The position numbers were made by a program, and so were the translations under genes. Below, piece by piece: positions 1 to 5,688 of a DNA stretch of 5,823 nucleotides. The notes below the pieces were generated by a model. It saw only the letters and a list, made by a program, of their open reading frames with translations. It was not told the origin of the DNA and searched no databases. Each line of letters opens with the position of its first letter. Within the stretch, counting starts at the first letter, position 1. Location: assembly GCA_902797345.1 (NCBI GenBank), contig CADBSL010000013.1, positions 1 through 5,823 on the forward strand, read 5' to 3'. Source of the stretch: an uncultured Eubacteriales bacterium. GTDB lineage: Bacteria > Bacillota > Clostridia > Peptostreptococcales > Anaerovoracaceae.

Positions 1-185
1 ACGTAGTGCTGGCCGGTCTTGCCCACGGTCACCAGGGTCTTGAAGACCTGGGCCGGGTCCTGCCCCAGCACTGTCGCCACTTCCATGCCGCTGATGGCAC
101 CGGTGTCGGCATAGGTATGATGATTGTAGGGGACCTTTTTCTGATCCAAGATCCGCATCACATTCGTCTTGTCATTCTTTTTCAT
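1..185 (-). CDS. ybaK: YbaK-family Cys-tRNA(Pro)/Cys-tRNA(Cys) deacylase, N-terminal part (3' end beyond window)
   Basis: Starts at the ATG at 185 and reads leftward off the window edge, giving 61 complete codons. The start MKKNDKTNVMRIL, followed by a YADTGAISG segment and the GQDPAQVFKTLVT block, is the recognisable N-terminal half of the YbaK/EbsC family. Lys49 in VFKTL corresponds to the conserved family lysine (Lys46 in the Haemophilus protein, from memory). Family members are cytosolic trans-editing enzymes that hydrolyse Cys mischarged onto tRNA-Pro; some act more broadly. Full proteins are about 155-160 residues, so roughly 60% is missing here. The ribosome site is weak (GAGAG at 196-200, 10 bases upstream). 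The gene lies 141 bp downstream of gpmI on the same strand. No convincing promoter of its own is seen, so it may depend on read-through past the gpmI terminator or on a promoter I cannot recognise. The family call is firm; exact substrate range cannot be read. Confidence 0.88.
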   Translation of the reverse strand, partial: MKKNDKTNVMRILDQKKVPYNHHTYADTGAISGMEVATVLGQDPAQVFKTLVTVGKTGQHY

Positions 186-230
186 TTCTTATACTCTCTC
201 TTTCAAACACAACAGGAATTCGTTTGGTGT

Positions 231-286
231 ATTCGGAGGAAACATCTCGGGGCACGCTTTCGCTATGTGTTCGCTCGCAGCGGTAC
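231..286. repeat. Intergenic repeat, copy 1 (direct repeat of 1973-2028)
   Basis: The core at 240-286 matches 1982-2028 at 46 of 47 bases; the only difference is G252 against A1994. The match continues leftward with 3 mismatches in 9 bases (231-239). Both copies have the same orientation and flank gpmI. The core contains several CGCT/AGCG words, and its right end leads into the perfect 12-base palindrome AGCGGTACCGCT at 279-290. This copy sits between the gpmI 3' end and the ybaK start. Two copies in one short window suggest a dispersed repeat family; no transposase is present. The function is unknown. Confidence 0.9.
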
Positions 287-290
287 CGCT

Positions 291-327
291 AAAAATGGAG
301 GGCTGACAGCTTCAGGCTTCCAGCTCC
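291..327 (-). terminator. Probable intrinsic terminator of gpmI
   Basis: Read on the minus strand, the gpmI stop codon overlaps the start of an imperfect stem-loop. The left arm GGAGCTG and the right arm CAGCCCTCC pair with a two-base bulge, and a small AGC/GCT inner stem is possible. The stem is followed directly by ATTTTT (plus-strand 291-296). Stem, position just after the gene and the T run fit a Rho-independent terminator, but the bulge and the short T run make it a modest one. Confidence 0.4.
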
Positions 328-1865
328 TAGCTCATGAATAAGGATTCTCCAGTCATTTCCGCCGGCTGGGGCAGTCCTAAGATCTCGAGCATGGTGGGCG
401 ACAGGTCCGCCAGCCGTCCGCCGTCCCGGAGCTTCAGGTCTTTGCCCTTCGGCGTGGCCGCCAGGAGGGGCACCCGGTTGGTGGAATGTTTGGTGACAGG
501 GTTGCCTTCTTCATCCAGCATCACATCGCAGTTGCCGTGGTCTGCTGTCAGGAGGATGGAGCCTCCCCGGCTCATGATGGCGTCGAAGATCCGGGGCACG
601 CATTTGTCCAGGGCTTCGATGGCTTTCACCGCCGCCTCGAAGACGCCGGTGTGGCCTACCATGTCGGGGTTGGCGAAATTCAATATGATCACGTCGTAGA
701 CATCTTTTTCAATGGCCGCCAGCACGTTGTCCGTTACTTCAAAAGCGCTCATCTCCGGCTGGAGGTCGTAGGTGGCCACCTTCGGGGAGGGGATCAGGAT
801 CCGGTCCTCGTTGGGATTCGGGGCTTCCACCCCGCCGTTGAAGAAGAAGGTCACGTGGGCGTATTTTTCGGTCTCCGCGATCCGCAGCTGTTTCAATCCC
901 TGCGCACTCAGGTATTCACCCAGGGTGTTTTCCAGGTGTTCCGGCGGATAAGCGGTCAGTACGTTCGGCATGGTGGCGTCGTACTGGGTCATGCAGATAT
1001 AGGTCAGATCCTTCGGGCGGGCCTTCCGTTCGAAACCGTCAAAGTCGTCGTCCACGAAGCACCGGGTGATCTCCCGGGCCCGGTCCGGCCGGAAGTTGTA
1101 CATGATGACGGAGTCCCTGTCCCCGATCCGGCCGATGACTCTTCCGTCTTCTTCCATCACGAAGGGCACAACGAACTCGTCGGACACGTCTTCATCGTAG
1201 GATTCGTGCATCGCTTTGATCGGGTCGTCCGTCACCTTGGCGTCGCCCAAGGTCAGCGCGTCATAAGCCAGCACGACTCTTTCCCAGCGCTTATCCCGGT
1301 CCATGGCGTAGTAGCGGCCGGAAACGGTGGCCAGCTTGCCCACGCCGATCTCCTTCAGCTTCTCCTGGAGCTGGGCGATGAAGTCCACCGCGGAGCGGGG
1401 CGGCACGTCCCGGCCGTCCAGGAAGGAGTGGATAAAGACCTTCTTCAGGCCGTTTCTCTTCGCCATTTCGATCAACCCATACAGGTGGGTCAGGTGGCTG
1501 TGGACCCCGCCGTCGGACAACAGGCCCATGATATGAAGATTGGAATCGTTTTTCTTTGCATTGTCCATCGCTGCAAGCAGGGCCGGGTTCTCAAAGAAAT
1601 CTCCGTCTTCGATGGATTTGGTGATCCGGGTCAGTTCCTGGTAGACGATCCGGCCGGCACCGATGTTCAGGTGCCCCACTTCGGAATTCCCCATCTGGCC
1701 ATCCGGCAGACCCACGTCCAGTCCGGAAGCCCCCAGGGAGGTGTGGGGGTAGGTGTCAAAGATCTTGTCGATCCCGGGTTTGTTGGCGGCCAGGATGGCA
1801 TTGCCGTATTCGCTGGGGTTGATGCCGTAGCCGTCCAGTATCATTAACATCAAAGGTTTTTTCAT
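327..1865 (-). CDS. gpmI: 2,3-bisphosphoglycerate-independent phosphoglycerate mutase
   Basis: Interconverts 3- and 2-phosphoglycerate in glycolysis and gluconeogenesis, in the cytosol, as a metal-dependent (usually Mn) alkaline-phosphatase-superfamily enzyme. The product is 512 aa, close to the usual ~510. The metal and catalytic set is complete: Asp11 in LMILDGYG, the phosphoserine Ser61 in MGNSEVGH, Asp401 and His405 in PDMVGHTG, Asp442-His443 in ADHGNCD, and His460 in KHSTNRVP. The substrate-binding residues lie in DGRD (150-153) and FRPDR (Arg259, Arg262). These numbers run one or two below those I recall for the Geobacillus stearothermophilus enzyme. The ATG at 1865 is chosen over an in-frame ATG at 1892 because an AAGGAG sits nine bases before it and the LMILDGYG block begins there. 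It is divergent from addA. An extended -10 lies upstream and a probable terminator overlaps the stop. There are no lesions and no sign of transfer, but near-identical repeats flank the gene. Confidence 0.97.
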   Translation of the reverse strand: MKKPLMLMILDGYGINPSEYGNAILAANKPGIDKIFDTYPHTSLGASGLDVGLPDGQMGNSEVGHLNIGAGRIVYQELTRITKSIEDGDFFENPALLAAMDNAKKNDSNLHIMGLLSDGGVHSHLTHLYGLIEMAKRNGLKKVFIHSFLDGRDVPPRSAVDFIAQLQEKLKEIGVGKLATVSGRYYAMDRDKRWERVVLAYDALTLGDAKVTDDPIKAMHESYDEDVSDEFVVPFVMEEDGRVIGRIGDRDSVIMYNFRPDRAREITRCFVDDDFDGFERKARPKDLTYICMTQYDATMPNVLTAYPPEHLENTLGEYLSAQGLKQLRIAETEKYAHVTFFFNGGVEAPNPNEDRILIPSPKVATYDLQPEMSAFEVTDNVLAAIEKDVYDVIILNFANPDMVGHTGVFEAAVKAIEALDKCVPRIFDAIMSRGGSILLTADHGNCDVMLDEEGNPVTKHSTNRVPLLAATPKGKDLKLRDGGRLADLSPTMLEILGLPQPAEMTGESLFMS

Positions 1866-1874
1866 TGTATCGTT

Positions 1875-1880
1875 CTCCTT
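1875..1880 (-). promoter_or_regulatory. Ribosome binding site deciding the gpmI start
   Basis: AAGGAG on the minus strand, nine bases before the ATG at 1865. It lies inside the N-terminal extension that would result from starting at the in-frame ATG at 1892, so it argues for the shorter 512-residue protein. Confidence 0.85.
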
Positions 1881-1906
1881 TTTATGGTTCATGTTCGCAA
1901 TTCATT

Positions 1907-1915
1907 ATTATATCA
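1907..1915 (-). promoter_or_regulatory. Extended -10 promoter of gpmI
   Basis: The minus strand reads TGATATAAT, a perfect TATAAT (1907-1912) with the TGn extension. No good -35 is found at 15-18 bases; the hexamer at 17 bases is TGTTCT. An extended -10 can work without one. The predicted transcript starts near 1900, giving a leader of about 35 bases that includes the ribosome site. Confidence 0.65.
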
Positions 1916-1972
1916 GAAAACCAAAGAAAAGAACAGAGATTGAAAGGAGAAGATGGGAGTCTCTTTCTCAGC

Positions 1973-2028
1973 ATCCGGAATAAACATCTCGGGACACGCT
2001 TTCGCTATGTGTTCGCTCGCAGCGGTAC
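1973..2028. repeat. Intergenic repeat, copy 2 (direct repeat of 231-286)
   Basis: Same sequence and orientation as copy 1, offset by 1742 bp, with a 46/47 core match (1982-2028 against 240-286). Its right end forms AGCGG-TACAT-CCGCT (2021-2035), a 5 bp stem with a 5-base loop. Copy 1 has the same arms with only TA between them. It lies in the divergent gpmI-addA intergenic region, between the two candidate promoters. Confidence 0.9.
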
Positions 2029-2099
2029 ATCCGCTCCCCCATCGCCTTCGGCTCGCGCTCGCGGTGGACCGGCGGCTCAACAATGCCCCTTCGATGTTT
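1982..2099. repeat. GC-rich intergenic block bounded by 7 bp inverted repeats, containing repeat copy 2
   Basis: The block starts with AAACATC (1982-1988) and ends with its exact complement GATGTTT (2093-2099). Inside the ends, CGGG faces CCCC, so the similarity extends loosely. The interior is GC-rich and hairpin-prone: AGCGG/CCGCT at 2021-2035, GCC-TTC-GGC at 2044-2052, and repeated GCTCGC words near 2051-2062. The block contrasts with the AT-rich promoter sequences on both sides. It resembles a short non-coding palindromic element of about 118 bp, of which copy 1 would be a partial relative. The ends are my inference, since 7 bp inverted repeats can arise by chance. Confidence 0.4.
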
Positions 2100-2142
2100 T
2101 TCCTCCTGCTGAAGAAACGGCTCCCATCTTTCCTATCTTTTA

Positions 2143-2151
2143 TGATAGAAT
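2143..2151 (+). promoter_or_regulatory. Possible extended -10 promoter of addA
   Basis: TGATAGAAT is a TGn-extended -10 with a five-of-six hexamer (TAGAAT) and no recognisable -35. A start near 2158 would leave a leader of only about 14 bases, just enough to carry the AGGAG. A short inverted repeat, CTATC (2133-2137) and GATAG (2144-2148), overlaps it and could be an operator or chance. Confidence 0.35.
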
Positions 2152-2159
2152 AAATGAAA

Positions 2160-2164
2160 AGGAG
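2160..2164 (+). promoter_or_regulatory. Ribosome binding site deciding the addA start
   Basis: AGGAG lies seven bases before the ATG at 2172. It falls after the alternative in-frame ATG at 2154, which has no such site, so the shorter reading is preferred. Confidence 0.8.
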
Positions 2165-2171
2165 AAACGAG

Positions 2172-5100
2172 ATGAAGTGGAACGAGGCCCAGGAGCGGGC
2201 GATCTTTACGAGGGATAAAAACATATTGGTGTCGGCGGCGGCGGGCTCCGGCAAGACCGCGGTGTTGACGGAGCGGATCCGGCAGTTGGTGGTGAAGGAA
2301 GGGGTCTCCATCGACGAGATGCTGGTGGTGACCTTTACCAACGCGGCGGCGGCGGAACTTCGGGAGCGGATCAGCGACAATATCACGAAGGCCATGGAAG
2401 AAGAAGGGGCGGACGTGTCCGCTCTCCAGGAGCAGCTGGACCGGCTGCCGGAGGCGGATATCTGCACCTTTGATTCCTTTTGCCTGAAGGTGATCCGCAG
2501 CTATTTCTACCTGACGGATGTGACGCCGGACTTCAAGATCTGCGAGGATTTCCAACAGGAGATCTTCGAACAGGAGGCGCTGGACCAGGTGATGCAGGAG
2601 GCCTTTGAGGGAAAGGATCCGGCGGTGCTGGATTTCCTGACCCGCTATGCTGACGCCCGGGGAGAGGCCCGGGTCACCGGGATGATCCAGGGAGTCCACC
2701 GGTTCATGGAAAGCCTGCCGGAGCCGGAAGCCTGGCTGGAGCAGGGTCTGGAGACCCTTCGAGCCAGCGAAGAAGAAACGGAAGCGGCCACGGTGCCGGC
2801 GCTGGAGGTGCTGGCGGGGATGACCCGGCGGTACGGGGAGATCCTGCGGGAGAAGAAACTGGCGGTGAACCAGCTGAGCTTCGCTGACGTGGAGCATCTG
2901 GCCCTGGAGATCCTGCGGCAGGAGGGCCCCGCCGGAGAATTGCGGGACCTGTACCGGTACATCTTCATCGACGAATACCAGGATACCAACGAACTGCAGG
3001 AGAGCCTGATCGCCCGGATCTGTCGGGAGGACAACCTCTTCATGGTAGGAGACGTGAAGCAGAGCATCTACCAGTTCCGGTTGGCGGATCCATCCATTTT
3101 CATCCGCAAATACCGGGAGCTTCGGGAGGGGACTGATCCGAGCGGCATCAAGATCGACCTGAACCGGAACTTCCGGAGCAAGCCCCCCATTTTGGAGACG
3201 GTGAACGAGGTGATGGGGCCGGTGATGACGGAAGAAGCCGGCGGCATCGCCTATGACGAGGCGGCCCGGCTGTATCCGGGATTCGACTATGAGACCGGTC
3301 CGGCAGCGGAGCTCCCGGCACCTTCGGTACAGATCGACGTGTTGGTGGAGGCGCCTCTTCGTGCGAGCCTTCGGGAGCAGGGCCTGACGGAGACGGACTT
3401 GAAGCGGGAAGAACTGGAGGCGATGGATGCGGTTCGCCGGATCCGGGAAGTGCTGGGGAAGGAGTACTACGACAGCAAGGCCGGGGAAGTCCGGCGGATC
3501 GGGCTTTCCGACATCGTGGTATTGATGCGTTCCTACCGGGGCGCGGCCCAGACCTGGCAGGAGGTCTTTCGCCGGGAGGAGATCCCCGCATATATCGAAG
3601 GAAATGATGAATATTTTGAGACCGTGGAGATTTTAGTCTTCACGAATCTGTTGAAACTGCTGGTGAACCGGCGTCAGGACATCCCCCTGCTCAGCGTGCT
3701 CCGGTCCATGATCTTCGGATTCACTGCCTCGGAGCTGGCGGCGGTGCGGGTCCACCAAAGAGAGGGACTGTTCGCGGAGAGCTTCCTTTCCTATTGTGAA
3801 GAGGGGAAGGACGAGGCTCTTCGGCGGAAGTGCCGGGAGGCATTGGCGGAGCTGGACCGGTGGAGCCTGGAGGCCGGCTATCTATCGTTGAAAGACCTGT
3901 GCTGGAAGGTGGCGGACGAATCCGGGTTCTATGAATTTGCCGGAGCTCTTCCCAGGGGGAGCCGGCGGCAGGAGAACATCCGGGATCTGATCCGCCGGGC
4001 GGAACGGTACCAGAACGATACCGGACAGAACCTGGCGGGGTTCCTGCGTTTCATCGACCGGGTGGCCAAGACCTCGGCGGCGGCGCCGTCCCGGAAGCCC
4101 TCCGGAGCGGAAGAAGACTTTGTCCGGTTGATGAGCATCCACAAGAGCAAGGGACTGGAGTTCCCGGTGGTGATCCTGGCGGGTGCCGGAAAGAGCTTCT
4201 ATCACCGGAAGCCCTCCGAAGAACTGAGCCTGGACAAGGATCTGGGGATCGGCCTCTGCTACCGGAGCCCAGGTAACGATTTCCGGTCCAGGACCCTTCG
4301 CCAGCTCCGGATCGATGAGGCGGTGAAGGAAAAGGAAGTGGCGGAGGAGATGAGGCTCCTGTACGTGGGGATGACCCGGGCCAGGGAGCAGCTCTTCGTC
4401 ATCGGCAGCCTGACCAACGAGAAGGCGCTGGAGCACTTCGGAGAAAAAGCGCCCCGGGAGGGGAAGAGTTATCTGGAGTGGATCGCGTATGCGGTGGGGG
4501 ATGAGCCGGAGACGGCGGTGAGGAAGATGGAGATCGTGACGGAGTTCCCCTCGGGAGATCCCTCTCGAGGCCCCTCTCAGTCCGCTTCGCGGACAGCTCC
4601 CCCCAGCGGGGGGAGCCAAGGGCACTTCGTTGAGAGGCGCGTTATGGACGATCCTGCCTCCCCCCTCCAGGGGGGAGGTGCCGCCGAAGGCGGCGGAGAG
4701 GGGTCTGCCGAAGCTGCGCTGCGCAAGAAGATCCTGGACCGTCTGGACTTCAAGTACCCCTACCCGGAAGCCACGAAGATCCCGGCGAAGTTCACCGCCA
4801 CGGAACTGAACCGCTATTACGCGGAGGACCTGGAGGAGCTGCGGGAGACCTTTGGGGAGGAATTGCCGGAAGGGCCGGAGGAGATCCACGAAGCGAAGAT
4901 CCGGGTGCCGAAGCTGCGCCGGGACATCACCCCCTATTCCGCGTCCCGGGAGGGCAAGATCTCCGGGGCGGAGCGGGGCACCCTCACCCACCGGGTGCTC
5001 CAGGAGCTGGATCTGAGCCGGTGCGGCAGCAGGGAAACCATCGAAGCGCAGATCCGGGAGATGACGGAGGTCGGAAGGCTGACGGAGCGAGAAGCCCGGG

Positions 5101-5456
5101 CCGTGGACCCGGGATGGATCCGGAGGTTCTTCGAAAGCGATCTGGGAGAGCGGATGCTGCGGGCGCCGAAGGTGTACCGGGAGCAGGAATTCCTCTTGTG
5201 GCAGCCCTGGGACGGAGACACCGGTTCCATCGTCCAGGGGATCATCGACTGCTTCTTCGAAGACGGGGAAGGGTTGGTGCTGATCGACTATAAGACCGAC
5301 TACATCCCGCCGGAAGAAGGGGCTCTGGAGGAGAAGGCGGAGCATTACCGACGGCAGATCGAAGTGTACCGCCGGGCCATCGAAGAAGCCCGGGGCACTC
5401 CCGTCACGGAAAGTTACCTGTATTTCCTGAGTATCGGGGAGGCTTTCCGGTTGTAA
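2172..5456 (+). CDS. addA: ATP-dependent helicase/nuclease subunit A (AddA)
   Basis: AddA is the motor and one nuclease of the AddAB complex, the Firmicute counterpart of RecBCD. It unwinds and trims double-strand ends for RecA loading. The protein is 1094 aa, against about 1230 in Bacillus. The superfamily 1 helicase motifs appear in order: Q-type KWNEAQERAI near residue 2, Walker A AAAGSGKT (22-29), Walker B FIDEYQDT (265-272, Asp267-Glu268), GDVKQSIYQFR (293-303), NRNFRS (331-336), MSIHKSKGLEF (654-664) and LLYVGMTRARE (729-739). The RecB-type nuclease follows with His940 in GTLTHRVL, Asp1026 in GIIDC, and Asp1039 and Lys1041 in LIDYKTDY. All key residues are intact, so an active enzyme is expected. 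The start at 2172 follows AGGAG. Residues ~800-845 are encoded by an inserted palindromic repeat (see separate entry) in the linker between helicase and nuclease. The usual partner addB is not adjacent on either side. Alternative RecB-like names are less likely given the overall match. Confidence 0.96.
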   Translation: MKWNEAQERAIFTRDKNILVSAAAGSGKTAVLTERIRQLVVKEGVSIDEMLVVTFTNAAAAELRERISDNITKAMEEEGADVSALQEQLDRLPEADICTFDSFCLKVIRSYFYLTDVTPDFKICEDFQQEIFEQEALDQVMQEAFEGKDPAVLDFLTRYADARGEARVTGMIQGVHRFMESLPEPEAWLEQGLETLRASEEETEAATVPALEVLAGMTRRYGEILREKKLAVNQLSFADVEHLALEILRQEGPAGELRDLYRYIFIDEYQDTNELQESLIARICREDNLFMVGDVKQSIYQFRLADPSIFIRKYRELREGTDPSGIKIDLNRNFRSKPPILETVNEVMGPVMTEEAGGIAYDEAARLYPGFDYETGPAAELPAPSVQIDVLVEAPLRASLREQGLTETDLKREELEAMDAVRRIREVLGKEYYDSKAGEVRRIGLSDIVVLMRSYRGAAQTWQEVFRREEIPAYIEGNDEYFETVEILVFTNLLKLLVNRRQDIPLLSVLRSMIFGFTASELAAVRVHQREGLFAESFLSYCEEGKDEALRRKCREALAELDRWSLEAGYLSLKDLCWKVADESGFYEFAGALPRGSRRQENIRDLIRRAERYQNDTGQNLAGFLRFIDRVAKTSAAAPSRKPSGAEEDFVRLMSIHKSKGLEFPVVILAGAGKSFYHRKPSEELSLDKDLGIGLCYRSPGNDFRSRTLRQLRIDEAVKEKEVAEEMRLLYVGMTRAREQLFVIGSLTNEKALEHFGEKAPREGKSYLEWIAYAVGDEPETAVRKMEIVTEFPSGDPSRGPSQSASRTAPPSGGSQGHFVERRVMDDPASPLQGGGAAEGGGEGSAEAALRKKILDRLDFKYPYPEATKIPAKFTATELNRYYAEDLEELRETFGEELPEGPEEIHEAKIRVPKLRRDITPYSASREGKISGAERGTLTHRVLQELDLSRCGSRETIEAQIREMTEVGRLTEREARAVDPGWIRRFFESDLGERMLRAPKVYREQEFLLWQPWDGDTGSIVQGIIDCFFEDGEGLVLIDYKTDYIPPEEGALEEKAEHYRRQIEVYRRAIEEARGTPVTESYLYFLSIGEAFRL
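4568..4706. repeat. In-frame multi-hairpin palindromic repeat inside addA
   Basis: The outer arms CCCCTCTC (4571-4578) and GAGAGGGG (4696-4703) are perfect complements. AGG/TCT flanks extend the stem by three more pairs, one of them G-T. Within lie four hairpins in mirror order: TCCGC-TTC-GCGGA (4581-4593), a 9 bp C6/G6 stem (4596-4616, loop AGC), another 9 bp C6/G6 stem (4657-4678, loop TCCA), and GCCGCC-GAA-GGCGGC (4680-4694). The left half resembles the reverse complement of the right half block for block. A spacer of about 40 bases separates them. The reading frame stays open through it, encoding low-complexity Gly/Pro/Ser/Ala residues (about 800-845). From memory, similar GC-rich repeats occur between genes in gut Firmicutes. 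No transposase is present. Confidence 0.85.
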
Positions 5457-5594
5457 AACCGGGCAAAGCGGTGAAACTATCGTCACGAACACCGAAACAG
5501 AACTTTCAAAACTCGAACGCTGAGCCTTTGAGTTCGCAATAATTTTCGGGGTTTAGGGGATTCGAAAAAAGATTTCTGTTTCTTTAATATACCC

Positions 5595-5623
5595 TTGACA
5601 TTGCGGAAAGGGTGGTCTAATAT
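5595..5623 (+). promoter_or_regulatory. Sigma-70-type promoter of gdhA
   Basis: A perfect -35 TTGACA (5595-5600) is separated by exactly 17 bases from TAATAT (5618-5623), a four-of-six -10. The predicted start is near 5630, giving a leader of about 59 bases. This is the strongest consensus promoter in the window and fits a highly expressed metabolic gene. Confidence 0.75.
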
Positions 5624-5630
5624 AAGCCTG

Positions 5631-5652
5631 TAAAGGTTTTCATAAACCTTTA
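5631..5652 (+). promoter_or_regulatory. Hairpin at the 5' end of the gdhA leader
   Basis: TAAAGGTTT (5631-5639) and AAACCTTTA (5644-5652) form a perfect 9 bp stem with the loop TCAT. It falls at the predicted transcript start. It could be a 5' stabilising hairpin in the mRNA or a symmetric operator for a repressor bound just past the promoter. No T run follows, so it is not a terminator. Confidence 0.55.
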
Positions 5653-5671
5653 AAATAAACAAATTTTATTC

Positions 5672-5678
5672 AAAGGAG
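5672..5678 (+). promoter_or_regulatory. Ribosome binding site of gdhA
   Basis: AAAGGAG, ten bases before the ATG at 5689, in an otherwise A/T-rich leader. This is the only good start signal for the downstream frame. Confidence 0.8.
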
Positions 5679-5688
5679 ATGTTTAGAA

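Noticed and set aside
188..193. TATAAG on the minus strand as a ybaK -10
   Set aside because: It lies only two bases before the ATG at 185, so the transcript would start inside the gene, and there is no matching -35.
231..286. CRISPR array or phage attachment sites formed by the two direct repeats
   Set aside because: There are only two copies 1742 bp apart with a complete housekeeping gene between them, and no spacers, cas genes, integrase or tRNA gene.
6..341. Plus-strand frame over ybaK and the spacer, sharing RFRYVFARSGT with a frame at 1865-2218
   Set aside because: The shared peptide is explained fully by the 46/47-identical DNA repeat. Neither frame has a good ribosome site or a recognisable fold, so I do not treat it as a conserved peptide.
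486..1847. Long plus-strand open frame (453 codons) opposite gpmI
   Set aside because: It is antisense to a complete, motif-perfect gpmI, has no recognisable domain, and is of the kind expected opposite GC-rich codon usage.
2154..2171. Upstream in-frame ATG for addA at 2154, adding six residues
   Set aside because: The AGGAG site lies after it and is correctly spaced only for the ATG at 2172.
3882..5492. Long minus-strand open frame (536 codons) opposite the addA 3' half
   Set aside because: It is antisense to intact addA helicase and nuclease motifs and is a low-complexity Pro/Leu/Arg/Gly-rich translation, so it is a composition shadow.
5506..5546. Possible addA terminator (AACTC/GAGTT or CGAAC/GTTCG stems followed by AATAATTTT)
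   Set aside because: Only three mutually exclusive 5 bp stems with loops of 13-16 bases can be drawn, and the T run is short and displaced. It is too weak to call. The rest of 5457-5594 shows nothing else I can support.
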